DNA of 14,652 nucleotides from an uncultured Victivallales bacterium (GTDB lineage: Bacteria; Verrucomicrobiota; Lentisphaeria; Oligosphaerales; JAFGRS01). Of this stretch, positions 7,359 to 14,477 are shown one piece after another. The position numbers were made by a program, and so were the translations under genes. Under the pieces are notes generated by a model. The model was not told the origin of the DNA. It did no database searches and was given only the letters and a program-made list of their open reading frames with translations. Each line of letters opens with the position of its first letter. The first letter of the stretch is position 1. The stretch spans positions 1-14,652 of the forward strand of contig CAILKC010000236.1 in the NCBI GenBank assembly GCA_903834675.1. The letters are read 5' to 3'.

Positions 7359-8480
7359 ATGCCCGTTCCGCTGCTTGACCTGAAGGTCCAGTACGCTTCC
7401 ATCCGTGACGACGTCCGGCGCGCCATCGACGAAGTCTGTGACTCCCAAGGCTTCATCCTCGGACCCAAGGTGACCGAGCTGGAACAGCGCCTGGCCGCCT
7501 ACTGCGCGGTGCCGGCGGCCTGCGGGGTTTCCTCCGGCTCCGACGCGCTGCTGCTCTGCCTGCTGGCCGAGGGCATCGGCGCCGGGGACGAGGTCATCAC
7601 CACGCCCTACACGTTTTTCGCCACCGCCGGCGTCATCCATCGGGCCGGAGCCCGTACGGTGTTTGTCGACATTGACCCCTTGACCTACACCCTCGACCCG
7701 GCGCAGATCGAGGCGAAGGTGACCCCCCGGACCAAGGCCATCATCCCGGTTCACCTCTACGGTCAGTCCGCCGACCTGGACCCGATTCTGGCCGTGGCCA
7801 GGAAGCATGGTCTGCTGGTGATCGAGGATGCGGCCCAGGCGATCGGGGCCGAGTACAAAGGTCAGCGCGTCTGCAGTCTCGGCGACTACGGCTGCCTGAG
7901 TTTCTTCCCGAGCAAGAACCTTGGCGGCTTCGGCGATGCCGGCATGGTGGTCACCCGCGATGCCTCCCGCCTCGACACCCTGGTCAAGTTCCGTAACCAC
8001 GGCATGGCGCCGACGTACTACCACGCCGTCGTCGGCGGCAATTTCCGCCTCGATGCGCTCCAGGCCGCGGTGTTGCTGGTGAAATTGGCCCATTTAGATC
8101 AGTGGACCGCGTTGCGGCAGCAGAATGCGGCGCGCTATCAGGAGCTCTTCCGCGCTAGCCCCGCGGCGGCGCGGGTGGGCCTGCCGGTGCAGGCGCCATG
8201 GGCCACCCGGCACGTCCAGAACCAGTTTGTGATCAGAGTGTCGGCCGAGCGTCGGCAGGCGCTTTGGGACGGCCTCAAGACCGCCCAGATTGGCTGTAAT
8301 GTCTATTACCCCGTGCCATTGCACCTGCAGGAGTGTTTCGCGGCGCTCGGCGGCCGGCCGGGCGATTTCCCGGAGAGCGAACGCGCCTCTCGTGAAACCC
8401 TGGCGCTGCCGATCTATCCCGAACTGACGGCGGCGCAGCAGCAGCTCGTGGTAGACACGGTCGCGTTGCTCCTTGCCTAG
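7359..8480 (+). CDS. DegT/DnrJ/EryC1/StrS-family PLP-dependent sugar aminotransferase
   Basis: This family transfers an amino group from glutamate or a similar donor to a keto nucleotide-sugar, giving amino sugars for LPS, O-antigen or capsule. The 373-residue length is usual. The N-terminal PLLDLK..Y is typical. SGSDALLLCL (59-68) binds the cofactor phosphate. VIEDAAQAIGA carries Asp 157, which contacts the PLP pyridine nitrogen. SFFPSKNLGGFGDAG carries the Schiff-base Lys 186. GGNFRLDALQAAVL (227-240) is the family dimer and active-site segment. AGGA lies 9 nt before the ATG. It sits 65 bp after lptD and 16 bp before the msbA-like gene, supporting an envelope role. It resembles WbpE/WlbC-type enzymes in general form, but the substrate cannot be read from sequence. 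Confidence 0.93.
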   Translation: MPVPLLDLKVQYASIRDDVRRAIDEVCDSQGFILGPKVTELEQRLAAYCAVPAACGVSSGSDALLLCLLAEGIGAGDEVITTPYTFFATAGVIHRAGARTVFVDIDPLTYTLDPAQIEAKVTPRTKAIIPVHLYGQSADLDPILAVARKHGLLVIEDAAQAIGAEYKGQRVCSLGDYGCLSFFPSKNLGGFGDAGMVVTRDASRLDTLVKFRNHGMAPTYYHAVVGGNFRLDALQAAVLLVKLAHLDQWTALRQQNAARYQELFRASPAAARVGLPVQAPWATRHVQNQFVIRVSAERRQALWDGLKTAQIGCNVYYPVPLHLQECFAALGGRPGDFPESERASRETLALPIYPELTAAQQQLVVDTVALLLA

Positions 8481-8496
8481 GGCCGGCCGTTCGTCT

Positions 8497-10431
8497 ATGG
8501 CCAATAACAAGAGCAGTATTGCCGCGCTGTGGCGGTTGTTTTGGACCTTCGGCAAAGCCTACCGTGGGCATATCGCCATCGGCTTCCTGACCGGCATCCT
8601 GCTCGGCGGCGCCGTGTTCGGCATCCTCAAATCCTCCGTCGCCCTTCTCCGGCCTTTCGACCTCGGGACGCTCAGTTCCAGCCACCGGAACCAGCCCTCG
8701 GCCCCGACCGTGGGGTCGGCCAGCGTCGGCAACCCAGCTCTCGGCACCGCCAAGGCGTCCCGAACGCCGGCCGAGACCGGCCCAGACTGGCTCGAAGACG
8801 GGTTCAAGTGGAGCGAACGTCTCGGTCTCGGCCACATCGAGCGCGACCAGACCCTGAATCTGCGCCTCCTGTCCTTCGGTATCGCTCTGATGCTGAGCTT
8901 CGTCGTCCTCCGTCTGGTCGCCATCGTCCTGAACAACTACTGCCTGCGCTGGCTGGGGGCACGCATCGTCGTCGACCTCCGCACCGCCCTGCTCGCCTCT
9001 CTGCACCGCCAGAGCCTCAGTTTCTTCGGCCGTCAGGACATTGGCCAACTCATCAGCCGCTGCACCTACGACACCGCGCGCATCGAGGGGGGCATCGCCA
9101 ATAGTATCGTGGATCTGTCGGGGGCGCCGTTCGTGATCGCCGCGACTCTTTTCTTCGGTGCGAGTTATGCCTACAAGAATGATCTCGGGCGCATGGCCCT
9201 CTTCTTTGCTGTGGCGGCCCCGCTGGTCATTGTGCCGCTGCTCATCACCGGCCGCTGGGTCAAGCGCTACTCGCGCCAGGCCCTGCGCCGCGTCTCCGTA
9301 CTGGTTTCCCTTTTCCAGGAGAATCTGACCTGCATCCGCGTGGTCAAGGCCTACAACACCGAAGAGCAGGAACAGGAGCGTTTCCGCCAGGACAGCGAAA
9401 CCTACTTCCGGGCGGTGAAGAAGGCGATCGTCGCCGAGGTGCTGATGGGCCCGAGTCTCGAGCTGGCGGCGGCCTTTATCGCCTGTTTGTTCCTGGTGCT
9501 CTGCTACCTGCAGGGAATGCCGATCGTGCGCATCGTCCCCATGGCTATGGCCGGCTACTTCATGTACAAGCCGCTCAAGCAACTGGCCAAGATCAACTCG
9601 GTCGTGCAGCGCACCGCCGCCGCCGCTGACCGGGTTCAGGAACTGCTGGACACCGATACCAGCCTGCCCCTGCCGGCCCATCCGGTGGTCATCCCGGCCT
9701 TCCGCGAGCGCGTCGTCTTTGAGCACGTCGACTTCCGCTACGATGCCGACGGGAACCAGGTGCTCCACGACATCCAACTCGACGTCCCCCGCGGCAGCGT
9801 CGTGGCCTTCGTCGGCGAAACCGGCTCCGGCAAGACGACCATCGTCAACCTGCTGGCACGCTTCTACGACCCCAGTACCGGCCGCATCCTCATCGATGGA
9901 CACGACCTGCGCACTCTCGATGTCAAATCCCTCCGGTCCCTGATCGGCTTCGTCACCCAGGAAACGCTGCTGTTCAACGACACCATCGCCCGGAACATCG
10001 CCTATGGCACCCCCGGGGCCACGCCCGCCCAGATTGAGGACGCGGCCCGCAAGGCGAATGCCCATGACTTCATCGTCGCCGAAGCCGAAGGCTACGAGCG
10101 CAATGTCGGCGACAAGGGTATGCTCCTCAGCGGCGGCCAGCGCCAGCGCCTCGCCATCGCCCGGGCCATCCTCAAGAACCCGCCTATCCTTATCCTGGAC
10201 GAAGCCACCAGCGCCCTGGATACGGCTACCGAACAGCTCGTCCAGGACGCCATCAATCGCGTCATGGTCGACCGTACCGTGTTCGCCATCGCGCACCGGC
10301 TCAGCACGGTCCGTCACGCCAACAGCATCTGCGTGCTGGACAAGGGCCGTATCATCGAGCGCGGCACCCACGCTGAACTCTACGCCCAAGCCGGTCGTTA
10401 CCGCCAGCTCTGCGACCTGCAATTCCGTTGA
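8497..10431 (+). CDS. msbA: MsbA-like ABC exporter (lipid A or lipid-linked glycan flippase), fused TMD-NBD
   Basis: This is an inner-membrane half-transporter that works as a dimer and flips a lipid substrate using ATP. It has 644 residues from the ATG at 8497. An upstream TTG at 8473 would overlap the aminotransferase gene, and no strong Shine-Dalgarno supports either start. Membrane segments lie roughly at 23-50, 125-148, 207-226, 232-252, 318-338 and 342-358. The nucleotide-binding domain has Walker A GETGSGKTT (440-448), Q-loop Gln 488, signature LSGGQ (544-548), Walker B ILILDE (564-569) and H-loop His 600, so it looks active. It is longer than the usual 580-600 residues because of an insert of about 70 polar residues (55-123) between the first two membrane segments. 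The lptD and aminotransferase context favours an LPS role, but other multidrug or lipid exporters share this architecture. Confidence 0.85.
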   Translation: MANNKSSIAALWRLFWTFGKAYRGHIAIGFLTGILLGGAVFGILKSSVALLRPFDLGTLSSSHRNQPSAPTVGSASVGNPALGTAKASRTPAETGPDWLEDGFKWSERLGLGHIERDQTLNLRLLSFGIALMLSFVVLRLVAIVLNNYCLRWLGARIVVDLRTALLASLHRQSLSFFGRQDIGQLISRCTYDTARIEGGIANSIVDLSGAPFVIAATLFFGASYAYKNDLGRMALFFAVAAPLVIVPLLITGRWVKRYSRQALRRVSVLVSLFQENLTCIRVVKAYNTEEQEQERFRQDSETYFRAVKKAIVAEVLMGPSLELAAAFIACLFLVLCYLQGMPIVRIVPMAMAGYFMYKPLKQLAKINSVVQRTAAAADRVQELLDTDTSLPLPAHPVVIPAFRERVVFEHVDFRYDADGNQVLHDIQLDVPRGSVVAFVGETGSGKTTIVNLLARFYDPSTGRILIDGHDLRTLDVKSLRSLIGFVTQETLLFNDTIARNIAYGTPGATPAQIEDAARKANAHDFIVAEAEGYERNVGDKGMLLSGGQRQRLAIARAILKNPPILILDEATSALDTATEQLVQDAINRVMVDRTVFAIAHRLSTVRHANSICVLDKGRIIERGTHAELYAQAGRYRQLCDLQFR

Positions 10432-10447
10432 GTCGGCGCAGCCAGCC

Positions 10448-10461
10448 CGGCGTGACCGCCG
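10448..10461 (+). other. small hairpin between the ABC exporter and GH2 genes
   Basis: CGGCG-TGAC-CGCCG forms a 5 bp stem with a tetraloop in the 68 bp gap after the exporter. It has no T run. It could be a processing or attenuation site inside an operon, or nothing. Confidence 0.2.
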
Positions 10462-10499
10462 AGGGTGGGCGGACATCCTGAAGAGGGAGACACAGAGAC

Positions 10500-12860
10500 A
10501 TGTCTGAACCCACCACCGACGACCTCTCCCCGCAACGCTGGAGCCTCGATGGCGCCTGGTCACTCGCCTTCGGCCCCGATGCGGCCCTGGCCCCCGCCGA
10601 TCCCGCCGCCCTGGCTCGGGCCGACTGGCAAACCGTGCCCGCCATCGTGCCCGGTAACGTCGAACTGGACCTGGTCCGGGCCGGACTGCTGCCGGAGCCC
10701 TTCTACGCCGCCAACATCGAAGCCCTGCGCCCCCTGGAATTCTACCAGTGGTGGTATCGCCGCCAGTTTCCCAGCCCCGCCTGCCCGCCCGGGTCGGGCC
10801 TGGAGCTCGTCTTCGAGGGGCTCGATTGCTTTGCCACCGTGTGGCTGAACGGCGTCCGCCTCGGCGACTCCGCCAACGCGCTGGTGACGCAGCGCTTCGC
10901 GGTCGGCACTGCCCTGGCCGCTGCCGGTCAGACCAACGAACTCGTGGTGCGCCTGCGCTCCGCGGTCAACGCCGTGCGCGACATCCCGCTGGGCCCTCGC
11001 GATGCGGCGCAAGCCCATGCCTACGACAGCCTGTGGGCCCGCAAGCCAGCCCATGCCTACGGCTGGGACATCATGCCCCGGGCGGTCTCCGCCGGCCTCT
11101 GGCGCCCGGTCTACCTTGAAGAGCGCCGGGCGACGGAGCTCACCGAGGTCTTCATCCTGACCCGCTCGGCCGATGCCTCCCAAGCCCGGCTGGAGCTGAG
11201 CGCGCATTTTCGCACCGACGCGGTCGCCCTCGAGGGCTTCGAGCTACGGGTTACCGGGCGCTGTGGCGAGTCTGTCTTCGAGGCCCGTCAGCCACTCTAT
11301 TTCACCTCGACTCGGCTCTCCATTCAGGTCTCCGCGCCCCGGCTCTGGTGGCCACGCGGCTACGGCCCGGCTGATCTCTACGACACCCGCGTCGAACTCT
11401 GGCAGCATGGCCGCCCCGTCAGCCGCTGGACCCGCCGCCTGGGCATCCGCACGGTCCGCCTCGACCGCACCCCGCTCTGCACCCCCGATCATCCCGGTCG
11501 CTTCCAGTTCTACCTCAATGGCGAACGCATCTTCTGCAAGGGCTCGAACTGGGTTCCCGCCGACGCCTTCCACAGCCGTGATGCGGCCCGCATCCCGGCC
11601 ATGCTGGCGCTCTTCGCTGATCTGGGCTGCAACATGGTCCGCTGCTGGGGCGGCAACGTCTACGAGCCTCACCTGTTCTACGATCTCTGCGACCGCGATG
11701 GCATCATGGTCTGGCAGGACTTCGCCATGGCCTGCGCCGCCTACCCGCAGGAGTCGGCGTTCCAGGACGCCCTGCGGCGCGAGGCTGACTGGGTGGTTCG
11801 CGAGCTTCGCCAGCACCCCTCCATCGTGCTCTGGTCTGGCGACAACGAGTGCGACTGCGGCTACGTCGGCTGGTGGGGCGTGCCGCAGGATCCGGCGCAG
11901 AACCGGCTGACCCGCCAGGTCCTCCCCGAGGTCGTCGCCAGCCTCGACCCAAGCCGACCCTACCTGCCCAGCTCCCCCTATGTCTCCCCCGAGATGTTCG
12001 CCCGCGGCGGCGATCAGCATCTCGGCCCGGAACAGCATCTCTGGGGACCGCGGGACTACTACAAGAGCGACTACTATGCCCGCAACACCGCCTGCTTCGC
12101 CTCGGAGATGGGCTACCACGGCTGTCCCAATGTCGCCTCCATCCGCCGCTTCATCAGCCCCGCCGCCATCTGGCCCTGGAAGGACAACCACGAGTGGCTG
12201 GTCCACAGCACCGATCCCATGATCGGCGTCTCGACCATTCGCTACCGCATTCAACTCATGGCGGACCAGCTCATGGAAGTCTTTGGACTCATTCCGACCG
12301 AGCTCGACGCCTTCGCAGTGGCCTCGCAGATTGTTCAGGCCGAGGCTAAGAAGTTCTTCGTCGAAATCTTCCGCCAGCAGAAATGGCGTACCAGCGGCAT
12401 CCTCTGGTGGAACATGATCGACGGCTGGCCGCAGTTCTCCGATGCCGTCGTCGACTACTACTTCAGCCGCAAGCTCGCCTACCACTATCTCAAACGCGTT
12501 CACGCTCCCGTCTGCATTATCGTCAGCGAACCGGAGAGCTGGAACTGCCGGGTCACGGCCTGCAACGACTCCCGCGAGCCGGTTCAGGGCCGCTTCAGCA
12601 TCCGCGACGCCGATGGTGGCGAGATCGTGCTGGCCGGAGCTCTCGCCCTGCCGGCCAACGCCAATCTCGGCCTCGGGCGCATCCGGGCGCCCCGCGGCGT
12701 ACAGAAGCTGTTCCTCATCGAGTGGGAAGCCAACGGCAGTCGCGGGGTCAACCACTACCTGCTCGGCACGCCGCCTTTCGACCTGGAGTGCTACCGTCGC
12801 TGGTTGCCGCAGATCGCCGCTCTGGATGGTAGCTTCGATGCCGCCCAGGTAGGACAGTGA
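10500..12860 (+). CDS. glycoside hydrolase family 2, beta-mannosidase-like
   Basis: GH2 beta-mannosidases release terminal beta-linked mannose by a retaining mechanism. It has 786 residues. GGGAGA lies about 9 nt before the ATG at 10500. The N-terminal jellyroll sugar-binding domain spans about 10-205 (WSLDGAW..VPGNVELDL..FYQWWYRRQF..GLDCFATVWLNG). An immunoglobulin-like domain spans about 210-325 (LWWPRGYGPADLY). The TIM barrel begins near FYLNGERIFCKGSNWVPADAF. The acid/base is Glu 450 in LWSGDNECD, and the nucleophile is probably Glu 536 in FASEMGYHGCPN. RCWGGNVYEP and GILWWNMIDGWPQFSDAVVDYY are typical beta-mannosidase segments. A further beta domain follows from about 675. No signal peptide is visible, so it should be cytoplasmic, acting on imported or internal oligosaccharides. 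Being 68 bp behind the exporter, it may be co-transcribed. Substrate specificity within GH2 is not certain. Confidence 0.92.
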   Translation: MSEPTTDDLSPQRWSLDGAWSLAFGPDAALAPADPAALARADWQTVPAIVPGNVELDLVRAGLLPEPFYAANIEALRPLEFYQWWYRRQFPSPACPPGSGLELVFEGLDCFATVWLNGVRLGDSANALVTQRFAVGTALAAAGQTNELVVRLRSAVNAVRDIPLGPRDAAQAHAYDSLWARKPAHAYGWDIMPRAVSAGLWRPVYLEERRATELTEVFILTRSADASQARLELSAHFRTDAVALEGFELRVTGRCGESVFEARQPLYFTSTRLSIQVSAPRLWWPRGYGPADLYDTRVELWQHGRPVSRWTRRLGIRTVRLDRTPLCTPDHPGRFQFYLNGERIFCKGSNWVPADAFHSRDAARIPAMLALFADLGCNMVRCWGGNVYEPHLFYDLCDRDGIMVWQDFAMACAAYPQESAFQDALRREADWVVRELRQHPSIVLWSGDNECDCGYVGWWGVPQDPAQNRLTRQVLPEVVASLDPSRPYLPSSPYVSPEMFARGGDQHLGPEQHLWGPRDYYKSDYYARNTACFASEMGYHGCPNVASIRRFISPAAIWPWKDNHEWLVHSTDPMIGVSTIRYRIQLMADQLMEVFGLIPTELDAFAVASQIVQAEAKKFFVEIFRQQKWRTSGILWWNMIDGWPQFSDAVVDYYFSRKLAYHYLKRVHAPVCIIVSEPESWNCRVTACNDSREPVQGRFSIRDADGGEIVLAGALALPANANLGLGRIRAPRGVQKLFLIEWEANGSRGVNHYLLGTPPFDLECYRRWLPQIAALDGSFDAAQVGQ

Positions 12861-12885
12861 GGGCGTGCGGCAGTACGTCTGGAAA

Positions 12886-12891
12886 AAGGAG
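12886..12891 (+). promoter_or_regulatory. strong ribosome binding site fixing the start at 12899
   Basis: AAGGAG lies 7 nt before the ATG at 12899. This favours that start over the in-frame upstream codon at 12857, which would overlap the end of the GH2 gene and add 14 residues that would bury the signal peptide. Confidence 0.75.
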
Positions 12892-12898
12892 TCTGATC

Positions 12899-13522
12899 AT
12901 GCGCCACCTCGAGATCGTCTGTCGAAGCGCCACCCGCAGCCTGCTTGCCGTCGCCCTTTTTTGGGTCGTTGGCCTGCGCGCCGCGGACCAGGCCAAGGCC
13001 CCAGCCGCCGCCAAACCCGAGGTCAAGGCGCTGCTCGACCGGGCCCTCGGCGACTGGGATGACCCGGCCCAGAAACAGGCCGTCCTGCGCGAACTCGATG
13101 AGGTGTTCCCTGCCCAGTTGGCAGAACTCCAGGTGGTCGCCGAACGCGACCGCGACGAAGCCAACGAGATGACCGACCGGCTGCTCGAGCAAGCCGACCA
13201 CCTGGTCGACCTCAAGAAGGACAAGCCCCGCGAGTATGAGCGGGCCGTCCGTGCCTGCCGTCTCGAAGACGAGTGTCTCGGCCTGGCCCAGAAAGCGCGC
13301 GCCGCCCAGGGAGCGGCACGTGAACCCCTGGTCGCCAGCCTGAAGCTGAAGCTCGCTGAGGCCTTCGATGTCAAGCAGCAGGCCTTGGAGCGCGAGCTTG
13401 CCACCAAAGAGGCCGACCTGGGGGAGCTGCGCCGTCGCGTTACCAAACGCATGGAAGGCCGCAACCAGCTTATCGAACAGCGCACCCTCGACCTGCTCGG
13501 TGACCGCGAGGCCAAGTGGTAG
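12899..13522 (+). CDS. secreted helical coiled-coil protein, function unknown
   Basis: This encodes 207 residues. Residues 1-27 form a signal peptide: MRHLEIVCRSATR, then a hydrophobic core, with probable cleavage after GLRA. The rest is almost wholly helical and charged, with long heptad-like stretches (LDEVFPAQLAELQVVAERDRDEANE, given here only as a description of residues about 61-85, and RELATKEADLGELRRRV further on) and no cysteine after about residue 120. The C-terminus IEQRTLDLLGDREAKW resembles the end of a group of periplasmic helical proteins I have seen in planctomycete and verrucomicrobial genomes; this is memory, not a search. It follows the GH2 gene by 38 bp and is probably its operon partner or the last gene of the run. 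The role is unknown; a periplasmic scaffold or chaperone-like helical bundle is one possibility. Confidence 0.82.
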   Translation: MRHLEIVCRSATRSLLAVALFWVVGLRAADQAKAPAAAKPEVKALLDRALGDWDDPAQKQAVLRELDEVFPAQLAELQVVAERDRDEANEMTDRLLEQADHLVDLKKDKPREYERAVRACRLEDECLGLAQKARAAQGAAREPLVASLKLKLAEAFDVKQQALERELATKEADLGELRRRVTKRMEGRNQLIEQRTLDLLGDREAKW

Positions 13523-13529
13523 GCCCAGA

Positions 13530-13545
13530 CCGCCTCACCTGGCGG
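13530..13545 (+). terminator. weak hairpin after the last gene of the run
   Basis: CCGCC-TCACCT-GGCGG lies 7 bp after the stop codon at 13522. The stem is only 5 bp and no T run follows, so it is a weak candidate for the end of the plus-strand transcription unit. The rest of 13,546-13,657 holds nothing I can assign. Confidence 0.25.
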
Positions 13546-13657
13546 AAGCACGAGTGAGCCCTTGGCGACGGGACCGACCCTGTAGCGCTTGGCTCGCTGA
13601 GGCCGACGCCGGGCGCAGCCTCAGACACCCTTACACGGCTGCTCGGAACGTCGAGCA

Positions 13658-13945
13658 TCAGCGGCGCGAAGAGCTGAGCGTCCGCCTGCTTGCTCTTGTT
13701 CGGCTTGCTGTCCTCTGCCCATAGTCGCCATTCAGCAGCCCACGGAATGACAGGTCCTCGTCAAGATCCGGCCTGTGGAGGCCATAGGGGGACACCTCAA
13801 TGTGGTTCAGTTGGGTGGGAGTGCCCCGTGCAAGTCGGGGATTGTCGGCAACCGGGAACCGGACCTCCACCCCGCTGTCCATCGTGACCACGATGTGGCC
13901 GTCGTGGAAGACGGCGAGTCTCACGGTGTCAACCAAGGTGCTCAT
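13658..13945 (-). CDS. DUF2442 domain protein
   Basis: This encodes 95 residues. The segment FPVADNPRLARGTP (about 29-42) followed by GLHRPDLDEDLSFRGLL (about 55-71) is the hallmark of one DUF2442 subfamily: basic/proline start, PRL motif, then LDEDLS..GLL. The usual Trp before PDLDED is Arg here. The domain normally ends near GDYGQ (residue 76); the last 19 residues are Arg/Ser-rich and may be a read-on tail. GGAG (13953-13956) lies 7 nt upstream of the ATG. The gene starts inside the end of a DUF4160-like remnant, with an overlap of 17 bp, matching the common DUF4160-DUF2442 gene pair. Such pairs are often described as toxin-antitoxin-like, but no activity is established to my knowledge. 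Confidence 0.75.
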   Translation of the reverse strand: MSTLVDTVRLAVFHDGHIVVTMDSGVEVRFPVADNPRLARGTPTQLNHIEVSPYGLHRPDLDEDLSFRGLLNGDYGQRTASRTRASRRTLSSSRR

Positions 13946-14018
13946 ACCACTTCTCCACGATCAGCGGCCGGTGTTCCTTGGCAAGCCGCTGGGCTTTTGA
14001 CAACTCGCTGACCTTCAT
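13929..14018 (-). pseudogene. C-terminal remnant of a DUF4160-like gene
   Basis: A 29-codon frame from ATG (14018) to TGA (13929) reads MKVSELSKAQRLAKEH then RPLIVEKWYEHLG. The pattern ELxxAxxLxxEHxxxxxxxWxEHLG matches the C-terminal helices of DUF4160 proteins. The usual N-terminal part with its DHxPPHxH-type segment is absent. In the same frame upstream the sequence runs directly into the repeat that translates as FCGNGTGS. The gene therefore appears truncated at its 5' end by repeat insertion or rearrangement. Its stop overlaps the DUF2442 start by 17 bp, consistent with translational coupling of the original pair. Confidence 0.6.
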
Positions 14019-14055
14019 GTTCTGGGATCCGGTGCCGTTCCCACAGAAGGAATTG

Positions 14056-14107
14056 GATCCGGTGCCGTGATCCGGTGCCGTGATCCGGTGCCGTGATCCG
14101 GTGCCGT
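14056..14107. repeat. 13 bp tandem repeat, four perfect copies
   Basis: GATCCGGTGCCGT is repeated head-to-tail four times at 14056, 14069, 14082 and 14095. The unit is the left half of the larger repeat, and the fourth copy runs directly into its TCCCACAGAA half, so the array appears to have grown inside one repeat copy, perhaps by slippage. Confidence 0.95.
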
Positions 14108-14171
14108 TCCCACAGAACGCATTGCCTCAAACGTGATCCGGTGCCGTTCCCACAGAACGCATTGCCTCAAA
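14093..14171. repeat. 39 bp direct repeat, two perfect copies
   Basis: The 39 bp from GTGATCC to CCTCAAA is identical at 14093-14131 and 14133-14171, separated by one base (period 40). Each copy contains the repeat core plus the tail CGCATTGCCTCAAA. Confidence 0.95.
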
Positions 14172-14477
14172 GGCATTAGCTGCTGACTTAGTCGCTTCTG
14201 CAAACCCTTAGCAGTGTTTTCGATGGCCCGAAACCGCTGGTAGGTCTTCCATGCCTCTGGTTATGTTGCGCGCAACATGAGGCGAGGTCTGGTCTTCCGA
14301 TCTCATACTTTGTGCCGCTGCCGCAGGCACCCAAGGAGGAGCAGCAGGAAACGTGGGGGGGCGTATGTTCGTAAGGGCGGTTTTCCGTGATCTAAAACAG
14401 CCGACAAGGTGCTATTCTTCTTCTAGTGTATCACGCAATATGCTAATAACCATTATCTTCTGTGGGAACGGCCCCGG
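14135..14477. mobile_element. possible MITE-like non-autonomous element with 20 bp inverted ends
   Basis: CCGGTGCCGTTCCCACAGAA at the left (14138-14157) is the reverse complement of TTCTGTGGGAACGGCCCCGG at the right (14458-14477), with one mismatch in 20. The roughly 300 bp between them has no convincing gene. This is the layout of a miniature inverted-repeat element, but I see no clear target-site duplication and the ends are themselves duplicated. Two independent solo repeats in opposite orientation would look the same. Confidence 0.35.
14263..14278. promoter_or_regulatory. 16 bp perfect palindrome, possible protein-binding site
   Basis: ATGTTGCGCGCAACAT is a perfect 16 bp palindrome. Its form is like the dimer-binding operators of helix-turn-helix regulators such as XRE-type antitoxins. 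No regulator gene is present next to it in this window, so it could be the left-over operator of a lost gene or part of the mobile repeat. Confidence 0.4.

Larger units (their letters stand above)
14026..14171 (-). repeat. left cluster of the TTCTGTGGGAACGG repeat (three full copies)
   Basis: Three 23 bp copies, each GATCCGGTGCCGT followed by TCCCACAGAA on the plus strand, lie at 14026-14048, 14095-14117 and 14135-14157. Read on the minus strand, the core is TTCTGTGGGAACGG. Two more copies of the core occur in the opposite orientation at 14458 and 14493. The repeat resembles one that I recall recurring in planctomycete and related intergenic regions. Confidence 0.85.

Noticed and set aside
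8275..10563. Very long minus-strand open frame (762 codons) opposite the exporter gene
   Set aside because: It is antisense to a gene with complete ABC motifs. The frame is open because of high GC and codon bias, and its translation shows no known domain.
11244..12755. Minus-strand open frame opposite the GH2 gene
   Set aside because: It is a shadow of the GH2 coding sequence; the plus strand has catalytic motifs and domain order.
13942..14203. Short minus-strand open frames reading CVLWERHRIT or SVGTAPD
   Set aside because: They are translations of the repeat clusters, not genes; the translation itself repeats.
14277..14390. Small plus-strand frame starting MRRGLVF after the palindrome
   Set aside because: It is Arg-rich with no ribosome site or recognised domain; probably chance.
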